Assembly: GCA_947487835.1 (NCBI GenBank)
Contig: CANKXX010000003.1
Location: forward strand, 496,001-560,000
DNA length: 64,000 nt
Origin: an uncultured Microbacteriaceae bacterium
GTDB taxonomy: Bacteria; Actinomycetota; Actinomycetes; Actinomycetales; Microbacteriaceae
Reading direction: 5' to 3'
The notes below the pieces were generated by a model, which saw nothing but the letters and a program-made list of their open reading frames with translations, had not been told where the DNA came from and searched no databases. Shown here piece after piece: positions 51,816-60,076 of the stretch. The translations under genes and the position numbers were made by a program. The stretch's first letter is position 1. Every line of letters starts with the position of its first letter.

Positions 51816-51972
51816 ATTACCCGTAGACGGTAATAGGGCGAGAGCGGGCTCCGCGGCCTCTGCCCGACGGGGGGCTAGGGCGACCCGAGGTTGCTATCCG
51901 CGGGCAGCGGGCGACGTGAGCGGCGATTCAGGATCCCGCCCGAGTGGGCAAAGCGAGCAAGCGGCCCGGTTA

Positions 51973-52941
51973 CTACTCCGCCGAGGCGGCGAGGATGGCA
52001 AGCTCCGCGAGGGCGCGGTAGATCTCGCCGAGGTCGTGTTCGGACGCCTCGATGCCCTGCGGCACGAGGGAGGTCTCCGTCAGGCCGGGGAGGACGTTGA
52101 CCTCGAGGAACCAGGGGGTGCCCTGATCGTCGACGATGAAGTCGACGCGCGAAATATGACGGAGTCCCAGGGCCTGGTGAGCGGCGATGGCAGCGGCCGC
52201 GGCGGCCGCAGCTACGTCGGTATCGAGGCGCGCAGGAGTGAAGAAGCGAGTCTCACCGGCGTTGTAGCGCGAAGCGAAATCATAAACCCCTGATCGCGGG
52301 ACGATTTCGGTGGCCGGTAATGCGGTCGGGCCGTCGGTGGTCTCGATGACCCCGATCGAGATCTCGCGTCCGGTAATGCGGCGCTCGATGAGCGCGACGT
52401 CGCCGTAGGTGTACGCGTCGACCATGGCGGAGGGCAGGTCGGCGGAATCGTCGACGAACGACACGCCTTGCGCGGAACCGCCCTGGGCGGGCTTGACGAC
52501 GAGCGGCAGGTCGAGGGATCGCAGCACGCTGGAGAGGACGCTGCTGGCGCCGAGCTCTCGGAAGGTGTCCTTCGGCAGGGTGATCGACTCCGGCGTCTGC
52601 ACGCCCACACGCCCGACGAGCGTCTTCGCCGTCGGCTTGTGCCAGGCGAGCCGTGCTGCATCGCTGGGGGAACCGACGTAGGGGATGCCGGCGTGCTCGA
52701 GAAGGGCGAACAGCGCGCCGTCCTCGCCGCTCGCGCCGTGCAGGGCGGGCCAGACGACGTCGGGGCGCACCTCGTCGAGGTAGGGGAGCAGCGTGGCGTC
52801 AGGATCGCGCAGGACGACGGTGGCACCGCGGTGACGGAGTCCGTCGGCCACGCGCCTTCCACTGCGCAGCGACACGTCACGCTCGTGAGAGATGCCGCCC
52901 GCGAGGACGACGACGGAGAGGGGAGCCTGGGTGGGTGTCAT
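51973..52941 (-). CDS. D-alanine-D-alanine ligase-like ATP-grasp protein
   Basis: The 322-residue protein opens SVVVLAGGISHERDVSLRSG, the Ddl N-terminal motif, and has PLVVKPAQGGSAQGVSFV and the C-terminal metal-binding FLEVNVLPGLTETSLVPQ. ATP-grasp ligases of this type join D-alanine residues for peptidoglycan precursors. It is about 30 residues shorter than typical Ddl and may be a second, divergent ligase, so I do not assign the symbol. It starts 7 bases after the aminotransferase stop, which suggests an amino-acid-linked operon. Confidence 0.85.
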   Translation of the reverse strand: MTPTQAPLSVVVLAGGISHERDVSLRSGRRVADGLRHRGATVVLRDPDATLLPYLDEVRPDVVWPALHGASGEDGALFALLEHAGIPYVGSPSDAARLAWHKPTAKTLVGRVGVQTPESITLPKDTFRELGASSVLSSVLRSLDLPLVVKPAQGGSAQGVSFVDDSADLPSAMVDAYTYGDVALIERRITGREISIGVIETTDGPTALPATEIVPRSGVYDFASRYNAGETRFFTPARLDTDVAAAAAAAAIAAHQALGLRHISRVDFIVDDQGTPWFLEVNVLPGLTETSLVPQGIEASEHDLGEIYRALAELAILAASAE

Positions 52942-52948
52942 GGCGGGC

Positions 52949-54274
52949 CTAATCGAGGTCGGGCGGCGGGCTGGCGTAGTGGGGGTCGATCCGTGCGCTC
53001 TCGAGCAGTCCTGTGCCGGCGAAGGTCTGCAGCAGGTCGAGCTCGCCGTTGATCACCGTGGCGAGCCGGCGAATACCCTCGCGGATGCGCTCCGGCGTCG
53101 GGTAGCAGAACGACAACCGCATCGCGTGCCGACCCCGCCCGTCGGCGAAGAAGGCGGTGCCCGGCGTGTACGCGACGAGCTCCTTCACGGCACGCGGCAG
53201 CATCTGCTTCGAGTCGAGGGTGTTCGGCAGGGTCAGCCACACGTAGAAGCCGCCATTGGGCACGGTCCACTGCAGCTGCGGGAGGTACTCGCTGAGCGCG
53301 CGCACCATCGCGTCACGCCGCTCCCGGTAGACCCCACGGAACGTGTCGATCTGCCCCTGCCAGTCCGCCGTCGCGAGGTACTCCGACACGACCAGCTGGT
53401 TGAACGAGCTGGGGGAGAGGATGGCGGACTCCGCGGCGAGGATCAGCTTCTCGCGGATGGCGTGCGGGGCGAGGGCCCAGCCCACCCGGAAGCCGGGCGC
53501 CAGCGTCTTGGAGAATGAGCCGAGGTAGATGACCCCCTCCTCGTCCACCGCCCTTAGCGCCTCTGGCGGCTTCTCGTCGAAGTACAGGAGGCCGTAGGGG
53601 TTGTCCTCGAGCACGAGGATCTCGTTGCTGCGCGCGATGTCGAGGATCTCGGCTCGGCGCGACGCGCTGAGCGTCACCCCGGCAGGGTTGTGGAAGTTCG
53701 GGATCGTGTACAGGAACTTGATGGTGCGCCCCTCGGCTCGGAGGCGGGCGATCGTCTCGCGCAAGGCCTCCGGGATGAGCCCGTGCTCGTCGATGGCGAC
53801 GTGCGAGACGTGCGCCTGGTACGAGCGGAACACCCCGATGGCTCCGACGTAGCTGGGCGCCTCGGCGAGGATGACGTCGCCGGGATCGATGAACAGCTTC
53901 GTCACGAGGTCCAGGGCCTGCTGCGAGCCGGTCGTCGTCACGATGTCATCGACGCTGCCGGAAACGCCCTCGAGCGCCATCACGTCGAGGATCTGCTCGC
54001 GCAGCGCGGGGATGCCCTGGCCGGATCCGTACTGCAGGGCAACAGGACCCTTGTCGCGCATCACGCGCTCCATGGCCGTGGTGATGAGGTGCGACGGAAG
54101 TGCTGATACGACAGGCATTCCGCCGGCGAGGGAGACGACCTCGGGCCGGGAGGCGACGGCGAAGAGGGCGCGTACCTCCGAGGCGCTGAGGCCTGCCGTG
54201 CGCTGCGCATACTGGGAGTACCACGGGTCGAGGTTCGTGCCCGGCAACCCGCGTCCGTCAGCCGGTGTGTTCAC
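52949..54274 (-). CDS. PLP-dependent aminotransferase (MocR/LysN-like class I)
   Basis: The 441-residue fold type I aminotransferase has the PLP-binding Lys in GSFSKTLAPGFRVGWALAPH, YTIPNFHNPAGVTLS with the conserved Asn, and LEDNPYGLLYF. It resembles alpha-aminoadipate/multi-substrate aminotransferases of the Aro8/LysN group, without the DNA-binding domain of MocR. The substrate is not defined; linkage to a D-Ala ligase-like gene hints at amino-acid metabolism. The GTG start is six bases after TAGGCT (54286-54281), so the mRNA is probably leaderless. Confidence 0.9.
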   Translation of the reverse strand: MNTPADGRGLPGTNLDPWYSQYAQRTAGLSASEVRALFAVASRPEVVSLAGGMPVVSALPSHLITTAMERVMRDKGPVALQYGSGQGIPALREQILDVMALEGVSGSVDDIVTTTGSQQALDLVTKLFIDPGDVILAEAPSYVGAIGVFRSYQAHVSHVAIDEHGLIPEALRETIARLRAEGRTIKFLYTIPNFHNPAGVTLSASRRAEILDIARSNEILVLEDNPYGLLYFDEKPPEALRAVDEEGVIYLGSFSKTLAPGFRVGWALAPHAIREKLILAAESAILSPSSFNQLVVSEYLATADWQGQIDTFRGVYRERRDAMVRALSEYLPQLQWTVPNGGFYVWLTLPNTLDSKQMLPRAVKELVAYTPGTAFFADGRGRHAMRLSFCYPTPERIREGIRRLATVINGELDLLQTFAGTGLLESARIDPHYASPPPDLD

Positions 54275-54280
54275 CGGTCC

Positions 54281-54286
54281 AGCCTA
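54281..54286 (-). promoter_or_regulatory. -10 element of aminotransferase gene, leaderless
   Basis: TAGGCT on the minus strand, six bases before the GTG at 54274. Confidence 0.5.
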
Positions 54287-54340
54287 TCCGCGCGGGAGTG
54301 CGGCCCCGACCGCCACGCACGCGACCCCGGGTACGACGGA

Positions 54341-54369
54341 GGCCCGCCCCGGACGAACCGGGACGGGCC
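54341..54369 (-). terminator. Hairpin terminator after trxA
   Basis: GGCCCGCCCCGG (54341-54352) and CCGGGACGGGCC (54358-54369) form a 12-bp stem with one mismatch (or G-U) around a 5-base loop, 21 bases past the trxA stop. No T-tract follows. Confidence 0.7.
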
Positions 54370-54390
54370 ACCATGCGGATCAGGACGTGC

Positions 54391-54714
54391 CTAGCCGAGG
54401 AAGTCGGCGAACTCCTTCTCGAGGGCCGGCTTCGGCTTCGCGCCGATGACGGTCTTGACGACCTCTCCGCCCTGGAACACCTTCATCGCGGGGATGGAGG
54501 TGATCTGGTACTTCATGGCCGTCTCGGGGTTGGCGTCAACGTCGAGCTTCACCAGGCGGATGCCCGGGTTCTCGGCCGCGATCTGGTCGAGCACGGGTGC
54601 GACGGCCTTACAGGGGCCGCACCACTCCGCCCAGAAGTCCACGAGCACCGGGGTGCTCGAGTCGAGCACGTCGTTCTGGAAGCTTGCGTCGGTCACATTC
54701 TTGGCGTTCGACAT
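54391..54714 (-). CDS. trxA: Thioredoxin
   Basis: The 107-residue protein has the redox motif FWAEWCGPCKAVAPVLDQIA and the cis-Pro region ITSIPAMKVFQGGE. It reduces cytoplasmic disulfides and is recharged by TrxB, encoded just upstream on the same strand. GAGGAG lies upstream of the ATG. A hairpin terminator follows. Confidence 0.96.
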   Translation of the reverse strand: MSNAKNVTDASFQNDVLDSSTPVLVDFWAEWCGPCKAVAPVLDQIAAENPGIRLVKLDVDANPETAMKYQITSIPAMKVFQGGEVVKTVIGAKPKPALEKEFADFLG

Positions 54715-54789
54715 ATCTGTCTCCTCACTGTCGTTATTTGGTCGGCCGCGCGCCGGATCGGCGTGGGCTGGTCGGGAAGCGCGTGGCGG

Positions 54790-55812
54790 CTAGGCCGACG
54801 CGACGAGCTGGCCGTCGCTGGTGACGGTGCTGCCGGCGGCGGGCGAGGCCGCGGCGATCGACTCACCCGCGGCCGACGAGAGCAGCTGCTCGGGCAGGGT
54901 CGCGAGGTAGTGCTCGGCGTCGAGAGCCGCCACGGTGCCGGATGCGGCGGCCGTGATCGCCTGGCGGTAGGTGGGGTCGATCACGTCGCCCGCGGCGAAG
55001 ACGCCGGGCAGGTTCGTGCGCGACGACCTGCCGTCCACGGCGATCGTGCCCTCGACCGTCAGGTCGAGCTGCTTGTGGAAGAGGTGCACGCGGGGGTCGT
55101 TGCCGATGGCGATGAAGAGGCCGTCGAGCGCCAGCTCGCGGGTCCCGCCGTTCACCGTGTCCCTGAGGACGACACCGTTGACCTTGTCGCCACCGAGGAT
55201 CTCCTCGACGGTGGCGTTCCAGATAAACTCGATCTTCTCGTTGGCGAACGCACGCTCCTGCATGATCTTCGAGGCGCGCAGCGTGTCCTTGCGGTGGATG
55301 ACGTAGACCTTGTCGGCGAACCGGGTGAGGAACGTCGCCTCCTCCATGGCGGAGTCGCCGCCGCCCACGACCGCGATGGTCTTCTGACGGAAGAAGAATC
55401 CGTCGCAGGTGGCACACCAGGAGACCCCGTGGCCGCTGAGGCGGTCCTCCGACGCGAGGCCCAGCTTGCGATACGCGGAGCCGGTCGCGGCGACGACCGC
55501 GAGGGCCTCGTGCGTCTCGCCGGAGCCGAGCGTGATCTTCTTGACCTCACCGGTCAGGTCGACCTCGGTGACGTCGTCGTAGACGACCTCGGTGCCGAAG
55601 CGCTCGGCCTGGGCCTGGAAGTGCTCCATGAGCTCCGGGCCCTGCACGCCGTCCGGGAAGCCGGGGTAGTTCTCGACCTCGGTGGTGTTCATCAGCTCAC
55701 CGCCCGCCTCGACCGAGCTCGCGATGAGCAGCGGCTTCAGGTTGGCGCGTGCCGCATAGATGGCGGCGGTGTAACCGGCGGGCCCCGAACCGATGATGAC
55801 GATCTGACGCAC
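54790..55812 (-). CDS. trxB: Thioredoxin reductase
   Basis: The 340-residue flavoenzyme has the FAD motif IIGSGPAGYTAAIYAARANL, the redox disulfide VSWCATCDGFFF, the NADPH motif VVGGGDSAMEEATFL and the second FAD motif GVFAAGDVIDPTYRQA. A C-terminal extension of about 25 residues is Ala/Ser-rich. It reduces thioredoxin with NADPH. It heads the trxB-trxA unit, whose promoter matches the SigR/SigH type. Confidence 0.96.
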   Translation of the reverse strand: MRQIVIIGSGPAGYTAAIYAARANLKPLLIASSVEAGGELMNTTEVENYPGFPDGVQGPELMEHFQAQAERFGTEVVYDDVTEVDLTGEVKKITLGSGETHEALAVVAATGSAYRKLGLASEDRLSGHGVSWCATCDGFFFRQKTIAVVGGGDSAMEEATFLTRFADKVYVIHRKDTLRASKIMQERAFANEKIEFIWNATVEEILGGDKVNGVVLRDTVNGGTRELALDGLFIAIGNDPRVHLFHKQLDLTVEGTIAVDGRSSRTNLPGVFAAGDVIDPTYRQAITAAASGTVAALDAEHYLATLPEQLLSSAAGESIAAASPAAGSTVTSDGQLVASA

Positions 55813-55876
55813 GGAAATTCTCCCTCAGAGATTGTGGCTGTCGATATCCGGCTCGCACCGGCTCAACGGGGGGTAT

Positions 55877-55902
55877 AACACCCCCACGGTATCCGCTATT
55901 CC
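55877..55902 (-). promoter_or_regulatory. SigR/SigH-type ECF promoter of trxBA
   Basis: On the minus strand GGAAT (55902-55898) and GTT (55879-55877) are separated by exactly 18 bases. GGAAT-N18-GTT is the established consensus of the thiol-stress sigma factors SigR (Streptomyces) and SigH (mycobacteria), whose core regulon includes trxBA. The start would lie about 55-60 bases before the trxB ATG. It also overlaps a GGGGGT/ACCCCC inverted repeat at 55869-55885. Confidence 0.8.
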
Positions 55903-56035
55903 CCGCCTGGAGCGCCCCTGTTACAGTCGCGTTCAGCGGCTTCCCGGCCTGATCGGGCGGCCGAACGGCGGCCGTCGAGGGGCCGCCGACACCGGGCGCG
56001 ACGGGCTGCCGGCGGCCTTGATCGAGCGGGTTCCG

Positions 56036-57655
56036 CTACCGCGTCCGGCGCAGGCGGGCGGCGATGGGGGCGATGAGCGTGTCGAGCTCGGCAGAGCGCA
56101 TGAGCCGCAGCATGCCCGCGTAGACGCCGCTCATCACGGCCCCGATCACGAGCATCGACAGGAGGGCGGCGATGACGCTGGAGACGGCGTAGCCGCCCTG
56201 GTGCGTGCCGCCGAGGACGAACAGCACCGCGACCCCGACCAGCACGGCGAGGAGCGCGGCGACCGAGAACTGCACGAGGCTGCGCAGGATGCGACGCCCG
56301 TCCAGTCGCCGCAGCCGCTTCCGCAGCAACCATGCCGCGAGCAGCGCCTGAGCCACTCCGGTCACCGTGGACACCAGCGCGAGGCCCACGGCGATCCACT
56401 CCACCGGCAGCAGGGTGCAGGCGAGCGAGCCGAGCACGAAGAGCACGACCTGGAACAGCGTGAAGAGGAACGGCGTCCGGGTGTCCTCGAGCGTGTAGAA
56501 CGCCCGCTGGATCATGAACAGCACGCTGAACGCGGTGAGCCCGAGGATGTACGCGATGAGCACGTTCCCGAGCCCCTGCACGCCGTCGAACCCGGTCTCG
56601 AAGACGCGGCTGAACGGGTACGCGGCGACGGCGATCACCGCGGTGGCGAGCACGATGAGCAGGGAGATCACGCGCACGGCGGCGGAGAAGTCGGTGCGCA
56701 CGGCCGCGAGGTCGTCGTTGGCCGCGTGCGTGCTCATCCGGGTGAAGTAGGCGGTGGCGATGGACACGGTGGCGACGGAGTGCGGCAGCATGAAGATCAG
56801 CCACGCGGTCTGCAGGGTCGCCACGGATGCCGCGACGCCGAACGCCACGTTCGCGACGTTGGTCTGCACGATCCCGGCCAGCTGGGTGATCAGGATCATG
56901 CCGAAGGTCCAGCCCGCGATCCGGCCGGCCTTGCCGAGGCCGACGCCGCGGAAGCGGAAGTCCGGCCGGTAGGAGAGGCCGCTGCGGCGCCAGAAGTAGA
57001 AGAGGATGAGCGCCTGGGCCGCGACGCCGAGCGTCGCGCTGCCGCCGAGGATCGCGATCTTGTCGGGCGTCCACTCGTCGAACGTGCGGGCGCCGTTGGG
57101 GTCCGCGCCGAACAGCGCGCTGAACACGAGCAGGCCGGCGATGGCGACGACGTTGTTGAGCACCGGCGACCAGGTGAACGGACCGAAGGAGCCGCGGGCG
57201 TTCAGCACCTCGCCGAGGACGGCGTAGAGGCCGTAGAAGAAGATCTGGGGGAGGCACCAGAAGGCGAACGCGGTCACAAGCGCGAGCTCCTGGTCGCCGA
57301 GGTCGACGCCGTACAGGCGGGCGATCAGCGGGGCGCCGAGGGTCGCGAGCAGGGTTGTGGCGGCGAGCACGACGAGGGCGATGGTGACGAGCCGGTTGAT
57401 GTAGGTGCGCCCGCCGTCCTCGTGCTTGGCGGCCCGCACGACCTGCGGCACGAGCACGGCGTTCAGCACGCCGCCCGCCACGATGACGTAGATGTTGTTG
57501 GGCAGCTGGTTGCCGATGCCGAAGGCGTCCGCGCTCGCGCTGCCCACGACACCGATGGTCTGGGCGAGCACGATGACCTTGAGGAAGCCGAGCACGCGGG
57601 AGACCAGCGTGCCCGACGCGAGGAGTGCGCTCGCGCGCCCGATGCCGCTAGCCAT
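56036..57655 (-). CDS. murJ: Lipid II flippase MurJ (MviN family)
   Basis: The 539-residue protein has about fourteen membrane segments, with the MurJ N-terminus ASGTLVSRVLGFLKVIVLAQ, ASADAFGIGNQLPNNIY and the repeated LVTAFAFWCLPQIFFYGLYA and QRAFYTLEDTRTPF motifs. It moves lipid II across the membrane for peptidoglycan synthesis. Unlike mycobacterial MviN it has no C-terminal pseudokinase domain. The ATG overlaps the DUF6049 stop by eight bases. Confidence 0.95.
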   Translation of the reverse strand: MASGIGRASALLASGTLVSRVLGFLKVIVLAQTIGVVGSASADAFGIGNQLPNNIYVIVAGGVLNAVLVPQVVRAAKHEDGGRTYINRLVTIALVVLAATTLLATLGAPLIARLYGVDLGDQELALVTAFAFWCLPQIFFYGLYAVLGEVLNARGSFGPFTWSPVLNNVVAIAGLLVFSALFGADPNGARTFDEWTPDKIAILGGSATLGVAAQALILFYFWRRSGLSYRPDFRFRGVGLGKAGRIAGWTFGMILITQLAGIVQTNVANVAFGVAASVATLQTAWLIFMLPHSVATVSIATAYFTRMSTHAANDDLAAVRTDFSAAVRVISLLIVLATAVIAVAAYPFSRVFETGFDGVQGLGNVLIAYILGLTAFSVLFMIQRAFYTLEDTRTPFLFTLFQVVLFVLGSLACTLLPVEWIAVGLALVSTVTGVAQALLAAWLLRKRLRRLDGRRILRSLVQFSVAALLAVLVGVAVLFVLGGTHQGGYAVSSVIAALLSMLVIGAVMSGVYAGMLRLMRSAELDTLIAPIAARLRRTR

Positions 57656-60002
57656 GCGTCGACCTCTGTTCGTCTGCGGTGACGGGACCCGCGTCGTCGC
57701 GCCCACCCTGCTCGTCCTGCTCGCCGGAGATGTCCCGTTCGATCTCCTCGCGCTCCCGCCGGCGCTTGCGCACGCTTCGGACGATGCCGAAGCCGAACAG
57801 GAGAAGCACGCCGATGCCGGCGATCAGGATCGCGATCGTCTCCCAGCCCGCTCGGATCTCGACGTCGATGGGTGCCACCCCGCCGACGGCGACGGTCCCG
57901 TCGACGCTCGTGAGGGAGACGAGGATGGTGGACGGCCCGTTCGACACCGAGCGAACGGGCAGCGTTGCACGCTGCGAGGCGTTCGGCGGCACCGTGACAG
58001 TCGCCGACCCCTCGACCTGAGCGCGGGCGTTGATCGTGCGCCCGGTCACCAGAACCGTGACCGGCTGGTCCAGCCGGTTCTCGATGCGGACGGGGAGGGG
58101 AACGTTGTCGCCCAGTACCTGAACGACGCTCGACCCGCCCACGTGCACCGAGCCGAGGATCTCCGCGGCGAGGGTCTGCTGATCCTTCGCGACGGTGTAC
58201 CAGCCGGGGAGGGACTCGAGCCACCCCACAGACAGAAGGGCGAGCACGTTCATCCGCTGCTCGCCGGTCAGCAGCTCCGGGCGCTCGAGGACCACGGAGA
58301 AGGCCCCCATCTGCGACTCGCCGGAGAACACGGCGCCCATGGTGGCGACCCGGTCGACCTGTTCCGGCTGGTCGTCGACGGTCACGGTGGTCGGCTCGGC
58401 CGCGAACGCCCGGTCGAGCGTTGCCGACCCGCCCCAGGGGAGCACGGCGAGGGCGTCGAGTGTCTCGACGACGCGCTGCCCGGTCGACGCGGGCCGGTCG
58501 AGGGCGGCCAGCAGCCGGCGGCTCTCGCCGGGCTGCTCGCGGGTGATGGCCGCCAGCTCGGCGGTCAGCTTCGACATCGCGTTGCGGAACTCGACCTCGC
58601 TGCCCGCGGTCATCGCGGCATTGAGCAGGTCCGACAGCACGCCGTCCGAGATGAGCACGTCCGTGTCGCCCGCGGTGCCCAGCGCGTCCGGGGTGCCGTC
58701 GGACGGGAGCGACAGGTTGTCGCTGTCCAGGACGGTGGTGCCGATGCCGCTCGTGCCGAACACCGACAGGGCCGCCGAGGTCACGGTGTTCGGCGCCGGC
58801 CAGGCGATGTCGTCGCGGGTGTAGTCCCATTCGAGCAGCTGCTCGAGCGAGGGGACGGCCGGCTCCTCCGGGGCGGGCGTCGGGGCAGGGTCGCTCGAGG
58901 AGGGCGCTGCGTCGCCGGTGCCGTTCTCCGAGTCGCTGTCGTCGCCGTCACCTCCGTCACCTCCGTCGCCGCCATCGCCCGACGGGACCCCGGTGGAGTC
59001 GCTGCCGAACGGATCCGATCCCGAGAGGCCTGCGCCCGGCGTCTCCTCGCCGGACTGCCCCTCGGGAAGCGCGGCCGGGTCGAAGTCCGCCGGGTCGAGG
59101 GCGTAGTCCACGGAGATCGGCCGAAGCAGCTCCTGGGCACCGGCCTGTGGCTGCAGGGCCACGTCGGCGTCTGCATACGCGAGAGGGAATATGTCGTTCG
59201 GGATCGCATCCAACCTGTTCAGCCACGCCACCGCGGTGTCCGGGGCCGAGCCGCCGAGGGCGCGGATCGACAGGATGATGCGCGGATCCACCCCGATCGC
59301 CACCTCGGGCCGCTGGGAGAGCGAGTCGAGCTGCCGGGTGAGCACTCCGGCCGGCGCGGTGAAGTCTGCAAGCGCCTCGGCACCGAGGATGCCTTCGGTC
59401 GTGCCCGGCACCGTGAGCGGCGCGAGCACCGTCACAGCGGCGCGGGCCGTGGAGTCGCCGGGGTACCAGACGGAGGTGCCGCGGCCCTCCGCGATGACGG
59501 CGTTGTCGCTCACCAGGCGGGCGGCGAGGCCACGGGGGCCGAAGGAGGAGGCGGACGACGGGAGCTCCAGTGCGTCGACGGGCACGACGACGGGCGGCAG
59601 CAGCAGCGTCGTACCCGGCGCGATCTCCCCTGTCGGGTTCGCCCCGAGGAAGGCACCGGGCCTGCGCTGCGACTCCTCCTCGGGCGCGAGCCACTCGGCC
59701 AGGTCCTCGCGCGTGTCGAGCAGGGTCCGGTTGATGTAGACGTTGACCTCGCCCGGGGCGACGGACGACTCCGAGTCGTTGCGGATGCTCACGGTCACGG
59801 AGAGGGTTCCCTCGGGGGTCATGACCCCACCGTCGGCCGGGGTCACCTCCACGCTCACGCCCTCTGTCGCCGCGGCCGCGGGGGTCGCCGGTACCGCGAC
59901 CGACGCGACGGCGAGGAACGAGGCGCTCGCCAGAACGGCGGCAGCGGCGCGTAGGAGCCTTTTCGAGCGTCGGCCGGCACGGGATCCGGGCACTGCCTCC
60001 AT
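57648..60002 (-). CDS. DUF6049 exported membrane-anchored protein
   Basis: The 784-residue protein has an N-terminal signal peptide (LLRAAAAVLASASFLAVASV, ending in an Ala-rich site), a large extracytoplasmic part with Ig-like regions and a low-complexity Asp/Gly/Ser insert near residue 350, and a C-terminal membrane segment (ETIAILIAGIGVLLLFGFGI) with a charged cytoplasmic tail. It matches the actinobacterial family next to murJ (Rv3909 position). The function is unknown; its fixed place before murJ suggests an envelope role. TAGAAT ends seven bases before the ATG at 60002, so that start is preferred to an earlier open extension. Confidence 0.88.
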   Translation of the reverse strand: MEAVPGSRAGRRSKRLLRAAAAVLASASFLAVASVAVPATPAAAATEGVSVEVTPADGGVMTPEGTLSVTVSIRNDSESSVAPGEVNVYINRTLLDTREDLAEWLAPEEESQRRPGAFLGANPTGEIAPGTTLLLPPVVVPVDALELPSSASSFGPRGLAARLVSDNAVIAEGRGTSVWYPGDSTARAAVTVLAPLTVPGTTEGILGAEALADFTAPAGVLTRQLDSLSQRPEVAIGVDPRIILSIRALGGSAPDTAVAWLNRLDAIPNDIFPLAYADADVALQPQAGAQELLRPISVDYALDPADFDPAALPEGQSGEETPGAGLSGSDPFGSDSTGVPSGDGGDGGDGGDGDDSDSENGTGDAAPSSSDPAPTPAPEEPAVPSLEQLLEWDYTRDDIAWPAPNTVTSAALSVFGTSGIGTTVLDSDNLSLPSDGTPDALGTAGDTDVLISDGVLSDLLNAAMTAGSEVEFRNAMSKLTAELAAITREQPGESRRLLAALDRPASTGQRVVETLDALAVLPWGGSATLDRAFAAEPTTVTVDDQPEQVDRVATMGAVFSGESQMGAFSVVLERPELLTGEQRMNVLALLSVGWLESLPGWYTVAKDQQTLAAEILGSVHVGGSSVVQVLGDNVPLPVRIENRLDQPVTVLVTGRTINARAQVEGSATVTVPPNASQRATLPVRSVSNGPSTILVSLTSVDGTVAVGGVAPIDVEIRAGWETIAILIAGIGVLLLFGFGIVRSVRKRRREREEIERDISGEQDEQGGRDDAGPVTADEQRSTHG

Positions 60003-60009
60003 TCGTGCG

Positions 60010-60015
60010 ATTCTA
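60010..60015 (-). promoter_or_regulatory. -10 element of DUF6049 gene, leaderless
   Basis: TAGAAT on the minus strand, seven bases before the ATG at 60002. Confidence 0.55.
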
Positions 60016-60064
60016 GGGGCAGGGCCGGGGCAGCCCCTGAACCGCCCCGCCCGCGCCCCCGATC

Positions 60065-60070
60065 TAGACT
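60065..60070 (+). promoter_or_regulatory. -10 element of cca, leaderless
   Basis: TAGACT, six bases before the ATG at 60077. The divergent leaderless promoters of DUF6049 and cca face each other within 74 bp. Confidence 0.55.
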
Positions 60071-60076
60071 TGGGGG

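Larger units (their letters stand above)
49866..51972. other. Gene-poor region with parS cluster
   Basis: This 2.1-kb stretch between parB and the convergent D-Ala-D-Ala ligase-like gene has no frame with convincing codon bias on either strand. By eye it is less GC-rich than the flanking genes and more mixed in composition. It contains the five parS sites, two tandem repeats and no recognisable RNA gene. It may be degenerate DNA kept for centromere function. Confidence 0.7.

Noticed and set aside
55869-55885. GGGGGT/ACCCCC repeat as a copper-sensor (CsoR) operator
   Set aside because: CsoR-type sites have the opposite order of C and G tracts. The element overlaps the SigR-type promoter and is explained in part by it.
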